29,074 bases of DNA, from the NCBI GenBank assembly GCA_946480015.1, contig CAMLIL010000076.1, forward strand, positions 1 to 29,074, given 5' to 3'. The position numbers and the translations under genes are program-made. How positions within the stretch are numbered: position 1 is the first letter of the stretch; each line of letters opens with the position of its first letter. A model generated the notes under the pieces. The model had not been told where the DNA came from and did not search any database. It saw only the letters and a program-made list of their open reading frames with translations. Shown piece after piece: positions 25,438-29,074 of this stretch. Source of the DNA: an uncultured Oxalobacteraceae bacterium (GTDB lineage: Bacteria; Pseudomonadota; Gammaproteobacteria; Burkholderiales; Burkholderiaceae).

Positions 25438-27504
25438 TCACGCCATCATGGGCGCAGGCTGGCCGACCAGCGCTGCGACCGCCTGGCTGTCCCAGACGGT
25501 GCCGTCGGCAAATTCGATCGTGCCGATCGCAGCCAGTCCTTCCTGCAGGTAGTTTTGCACCCTGATGGTGTCGGCGCCGCCGCCATAGGTCAGCAGCAGG
25601 TCGCCGTACGTCCAGCCGCCATTGCTGGACAGGAGCACATCGGACGGGCCCACACCGGCGCCGAAAACGATCCGGCTGGCGCTGCCGGTGCCGCCCAGGT
25701 AGTCCGTCAGGATGGTATCGGATCCGTCTCCGGCCTCGAAGCGGTAGGTATCGGCGCCGCCTTCACCGTGCAGGAAGTCGTTGCCATGCCCGCCGATGAG
25801 CACATCGTCGCCAGCGCCGGCGTCGAGCAGATCGTCGCCATCGCCGCCGCGCAAGGTATCGTTGCCGTCGCGTGCGAACAGCATGTCGTTGCCTCCTTTG
25901 CCGTCGAGCACATCATCGTGCATGGTGGCGCGGATTTCGTTGCCGCTGTCGTCGCCAGTGAACAGCTTGCGGCCGATGATGGCGCCGTCCCAGACGGTGC
26001 CATCGGCAAAGGCGAAGCTGATCGACGGCTCCGGGATGCCGGCGGGCCATTGCCCCGCGAAGCCTGGAATGAGCAGCGTGGCGCCGGCGCCGGCGATCTC
26101 GGCGACCAGCGTATCGCCGGCCGCGTGCAGCGTGAGGTCGGACGGGGCGATGCCGGCATCGAGCACCACGGTCACGTTGCTGCCGCTGTTCAGGTTGACC
26201 AGGGTATCGTTGCCCGAACCGCGCCCGAACAGCATCACCTTGTTCCCCATGCCTGCGTCGATCAGGTCGCTGCCCGCGCCACCATCGAAGGTATCGTTAC
26301 CGAAGTCGCCGATCAGCAGGTCGTTGCCGTCGCCGCCGGCCAGCACGTCGTCCCCACCGCCGCCGGCCAGCACATCGTCGCCGCCGCCACCGGTGAGCAC
26401 ATCGGCATTCCACTCCCCGCTGAACTGCTCGGGGGCGTCGGTGCCGGTCCACGCAAGAGCCGGCGGGTGCTGGCTGTTCGCCAACAGCGCGCCATTGTCC
26501 CATATGGTGCCGTCGGCAAAGCGCAGCTGGAGTGGCGAGGCATCCGCGCGCACGGTCAGCACGTCGTCGCTGCCGAGGATGCTGATCTCCAGGTCGTGGC
26601 CACCGCCCTGGTCCACGTAACGTACCTGCACGGCGCCGGGCAGCACGCCCACGCCCAGCGCGATGGTGTTCATGGCCGGTCCGTCCGGATTCCCCTGCAG
26701 CACCGTGTCGTGCCCGGCGCCGCGGCCGAACACGATCGTGTTGAAGCCTGCGCCCGGGTCCAGCACGTCACTGCCGCTGCCACCGTCGAGGACATCATCG
26801 CCCCAGCGCCCAGTGAGCGTGTCGTCGCCGCTGCCGCCGTGCATGACGGCGCTTCCGTCCTGGGCGCGCAGCCTGTCGTTGCCGCTCCCGCCGATCAGCA
26901 ACACCGCGTCGCCCGTGCTGATCAACTCATCGTTGCCGCCCGCGCCGTCCACCGGGCCACCCGCCATGAACCAGTTGTCGCCGTCGTCGAGCTGGGCAAT
27001 CACCGGAATCGGGCCCAGCTGGGCGCGTTCCAGCACCGCCAATTCGTCCCAGCGGGTGCCGTCGGCAAAGCGGATTTCCTCGACATGGCTGGGTCTGGCG
27101 ACAAGGGGGCCTTGGCCGCTGTACCAGTCAATCCCTTTCTCGAAATACCCGAACACGCGCAATTGATCGGCGCTGTTCGGGATCGACAGGATCAGGTCCA
27201 TGCCCTGTTTCTGCACCAGGATGTCGTCCGGCGACAAGCCCTCGTCCATCAGGATGACGTTGTGCTTGGTGATGGCCGGATCCCAGGAAGAAATGATATC
27301 GCTGCCGGCGCCGCGGCCGAACAGGTAGGTGTTGTTGCCGCTCTCGCCTGTCAGCACATCGTTACCGGCGCCGCCGCTGAGCACGTCGTCACCGCCCCCG
27401 CCCACCAGGCGGTCGTCGCCGCCCCGTCCATCGAGGTAATCGGCGTCGTTGCTGCCGATAATGAAATTGTCCGCGTCGTCGCCCGTGAGCAGATTGATGG
27501 TCAT
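25438..27504 (-). CDS. RTX calcium-binding repeat protein with four repeat modules (688 aa)
   Basis: The protein is built of four tandem modules of about 170 residues. Each has glycine/aspartate nonapeptide RTX repeats (GGxGxDxLx; about 18-60, 188-255, 365-415 and 525-585) followed by a haemolysin-type calcium-binding-related beta domain closing in FADGTxWD (146-153, 329-336, 500-506, 666-672). RTX repeats fold as a calcium-bound beta roll outside the cell, and such proteins are usually exported by type I secretion through a C-terminal signal. There is no N-terminal signal peptide, no catalytic domain and no toxin acylation region, so it is a pure repeat protein. No ABC exporter, membrane-fusion protein or TolC is in the window. 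GGA lies about nine bases before the ATG. Function is unknown; surface layer, adhesion or matrix roles are possible. Confidence 0.88.
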   Translation of the reverse strand: MTINLLTGDDADNFIIGSNDADYLDGRGGDDRLVGGGGDDVLSGGAGNDVLTGESGNNTYLFGRGAGSDIISSWDPAITKHNVILMDEGLSPDDILVQKQGMDLILSIPNSADQLRVFGYFEKGIDWYSGQGPLVARPSHVEEIRFADGTRWDELAVLERAQLGPIPVIAQLDDGDNWFMAGGPVDGAGGNDELISTGDAVLLIGGSGNDRLRAQDGSAVMHGGSGDDTLTGRWGDDVLDGGSGSDVLDPGAGFNTIVFGRGAGHDTVLQGNPDGPAMNTIALGVGVLPGAVQVRYVDQGGGHDLEISILGSDDVLTVRADASPLQLRFADGTIWDNGALLANSQHPPALAWTGTDAPEQFSGEWNADVLTGGGGDDVLAGGGGDDVLAGGDGNDLLIGDFGNDTFDGGAGSDLIDAGMGNKVMLFGRGSGNDTLVNLNSGSNVTVVLDAGIAPSDLTLHAAGDTLVAEIAGAGATLLIPGFAGQWPAGIPEPSISFAFADGTVWDGAIIGRKLFTGDDSGNEIRATMHDDVLDGKGGNDMLFARDGNDTLRGGDGDDLLDAGAGDDVLIGGHGNDFLHGEGGADTYRFEAGDGSDTILTDYLGGTGSASRIVFGAGVGPSDVLLSSNGGWTYGDLLLTYGGGADTIRVQNYLQEGLAAIGTIEFADGTVWDSQAVAALVGQPAPMMA

Positions 27505-27520
27505 GATTCATTTCCATAGG

Positions 27521-27566
27521 ATAACAATCGAAATATTGTTATATGGAAATTTTAAGAATCAGTCAA
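27521..27566 (-). promoter_or_regulatory. Promoter of the RTX gene with an overlapping palindromic operator
   Basis: TTGACT (27566-27561), a 17-bp spacer and TATAAC (27543-27538) match the sigma70 consensus at five of six bases each. An inverted repeat ATAACAAT-(6 bp)-ATTGTTAT at 27521-27542 overlaps the -10 and the start site, and outer CCAT/ATGG (27514-27517 and 27543-27546) extend the symmetry. The whole stretch is strikingly A+T-rich for this genome. A repressor site is likely; the regulator is unknown. Confidence 0.7.
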
Positions 27567-27602
27567 ATTTATTCACAGGAAATGTTGCTTAATAGACGAT
27601 AG

Positions 27603-29074
27603 TCAGGCCCAGCCGGTCGCGCGCTGCACCGCGCGGTGCCAGCGCTCCATGCGGGCAGCGCGCGTATCGGCGCTAATCCGAGGATCGAAGCGGCGCTCGG
27701 CACGCCACTGCGCCGCGAGCTCTTCCTGCGAGGACCAGAAGCCGCTGGCCAGCCCGGCCAGGTAGGCCGCGCCCAGCGCCGTGGTTTCGGTGACCACCGG
27801 GCGCACCACCGGCACGCCCAGCAGGTCGGCCTGGAACTGCATCAGCATGTCGTTGCGCGCGGCGCCGCCATCGGCGCGCACTTCCGCCACCAAGCAGGCG
27901 GCATCCTTCTGCATGCATTCGAGCAGTTCGGCGCTCTGGAAGGCGATCGCCTCCAGCGCGGCGCGCGCGATATGGGCTTTGGTGGTCCCGCGCGTCATGC
28001 CGACCAGGGTGCCGCGCGCGTACGGGTCCCAGTGCGGCGCGCCCAGGCCGACGAAGGCCGGCACCAGAAACACCCCGCCGTTGTCCGGCACGCTCAGCGC
28101 CAGCGCCTCCACGTCGCTAGCGCGTTCGATGATGCCCAGGCCGTCGCGCAGCCACTGCACGGTGGCGCCGCCCATGAACACGCTGCCTTCGAGCAGATAG
28201 TCGGTGCGCGCGCCGATGCGCCAGCCGACTGTGGCCAGCAGGCGGTTGGCCGACACCGGCGCCTGGCCGCCCGCATGCATCAGCATGAAGCAGCCGGTTC
28301 CATAGGTATTCTTGACCATGCCTTTGTGGTGGCAGGCCTGGCCGAAGGTGGCGGCCTGCTGGTCGCCGGCGATGCCGGCAATCGGAATCGGCGCGCCGAA
28401 CAACCCGGGCGCGCTGCGGCCGACCTCGCCCGCGCTGTCCACCACCTCGGGCAGCAGAGCAGGCGGGATGCCGAACAGCGCCAGCAGCTCATCGTCCCAG
28501 CGCAGGGTACGCAGATTGAACAGCATGGTGCGCGAGGCGTTGCTGACATCGGTGACATGGCGCCCGCACAGCCGGTACACCAGCCAGCTGTCGACGGTGC
28601 CGAAGGCCAGTTCGCCGCGCTCGGCCCTGGCGCGCGCGCCCGGCACGTGCTCCAGCAGCCAGGCCAGCTTGGTGGCGGAAAAATACGCGTCCAGCTCCAG
28701 GCCGGTGCGCTCCAGGATCAGCGCCGCCCCGCCCTCGGCGCGCAGGCGCTCGCAGGCATCGGCGGTGCGGCGGTCCTGCCACACGATGGCCGGGGCGATC
28801 GGCTGGCCGCTGGCGCGCTCCCACACCACGGTGGTTTCGCGCTGGTTGGTCACGCCGATGGCCTGCACGCTGGACGCGCTCACGCCCTGCTCGCGCAGCA
28901 CCTGGCGCGCCACCGCGAGCTGGCTGTGCCAGATGTCCATCGGATCGTGTTCGACCCAGCCGGGCTGGGGGAAATGCTGGGGATATTCCTGCTGGGCGCT
29001 GGCGCACAGCCGGCCCTGACGGTCGAACAGGATGGCGCGCGAACTGGTGGTGCCCTGGTCGAGGGCGAGGATGT
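27603..29074 (-). CDS. glpK: Glycerol kinase (lacks only the first few residues at the window edge)
   Basis: GlpK phosphorylates glycerol to glycerol 3-phosphate in the cytoplasm. The frame stays open to the window end; the visible start [20 protein letters not shown] is residue about 6 onward of the family. Further markers are [62 protein letters not shown] and the FGGY-type [18 protein letters not shown] near the C-terminus. About 489 residues are visible, as expected for a full enzyme of roughly 495. It is upstream of, and on the same strand as, the RTX gene, which has its own promoter. No glpF or glpD is visible. Confidence 0.97.
   Translation of the reverse strand, partial: ILALDQGTTSSRAILFDRQGRLCASAQQEYPQHFPQPGWVEHDPMDIWHSQLAVARQVLREQGVSASSVQAIGVTNQRETTVVWERASGQPIAPAIVWQDRRTADACERLRAEGGAALILERTGLELDAYFSATKLAWLLEHVPGARARAERGELAFGTVDSWLVYRLCGRHVTDVSNASRTMLFNLRTLRWDDELLALFGIPPALLPEVVDSAGEVGRSAPGLFGAPIPIAGIAGDQQAATFGQACHHKGMVKNTYGTGCFMLMHAGGQAPVSANRLLATVGWRIGARTDYLLEGSVFMGGATVQWLRDGLGIIERASDVEALALSVPDNGGVFLVPAFVGLGAPHWDPYARGTLVGMTRGTTKAHIARAALEAIAFQSAELLECMQKDAACLVAEVRADGGAARNDMLMQFQADLLGVPVVRPVVTETTALGAAYLAGLASGFWSSQEELAAQWRAERRFDPRISADTRAARMERWHRAVQRATGWA

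Noticed and set aside
25780..27480. Periodic GC-rich repeats that might suggest a CRISPR or satellite array
   Set aside because: The periodicity is the 27-base coding unit of RTX nonapeptides within one long gene.

Overview
The window is from a GC-rich betaproteobacterium. The gene order (secA and dciA divergent, lpxC, then a complete dcw cluster ftsZ to mraZ), the protein sequences and a PEP-CTERM protein point to Oxalobacteraceae, most likely a Massilia/Duganella-type organism. This placement comes from reading the proteins and was not tested by a database search. Almost every gene is on the minus strand, so the biological order runs from high to low coordinates.

Layout: 1-1129 is the 5' part of secA, divergent from dciA (1368-1832, plus strand). 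Next, all on minus, come lpxC, a small PEP-CTERM protein, an EamA-type permease, a Prx5 peroxiredoxin and a DUF5009/NagX-like membrane acyltransferase with a well-formed promoter and a LacI-type operator. From about 6250 to 7825 lies a visibly less GC-rich accessory segment on the opposite strand. It carries a BPSL0067-family cysteine amidase-like protein overlapping a secreted STY0301-family protein, which reads as an effector-immunity pair. It also holds a strong terminator and a 53-base piece nearly identical to part of ftsZ. From 7825 to 25090 is the dcw cluster: ftsZ, ftsA, ftsQ, ddl, murC, murG, ftsW, murD, mraY, murF, murE, ftsI, ftsL, rsmH and mraZ. The genes are tightly packed, with many stop/start overlaps, and sit behind one sigma70-like promoter that carries four 10-bp-spaced MraZ-type boxes. 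Upstream of it are a 688-residue RTX protein (25438-27504) with its own promoter and palindrome, and the 3' 99% of glpK (27603-29074).

How the genes work together: mraY, murC, murD, murE, murF, murG and ddl make lipid II. FtsW and FtsI polymerise and cross-link it at the septum. FtsZ, FtsA, FtsQ and FtsL build the divisome, and MraZ and RsmH sit at the head of the operon. LpxC starts lipid A synthesis, and in many proteobacteria it directly follows ftsZ; here about 5 kb separates them. The most unusual content is a predicted peptidoglycan-targeting toxin/immunity cassette and an ftsZ-derived fragment placed directly downstream of ftsZ. No tRNA, rRNA, CRISPR array, transposase or integrase was recognised.
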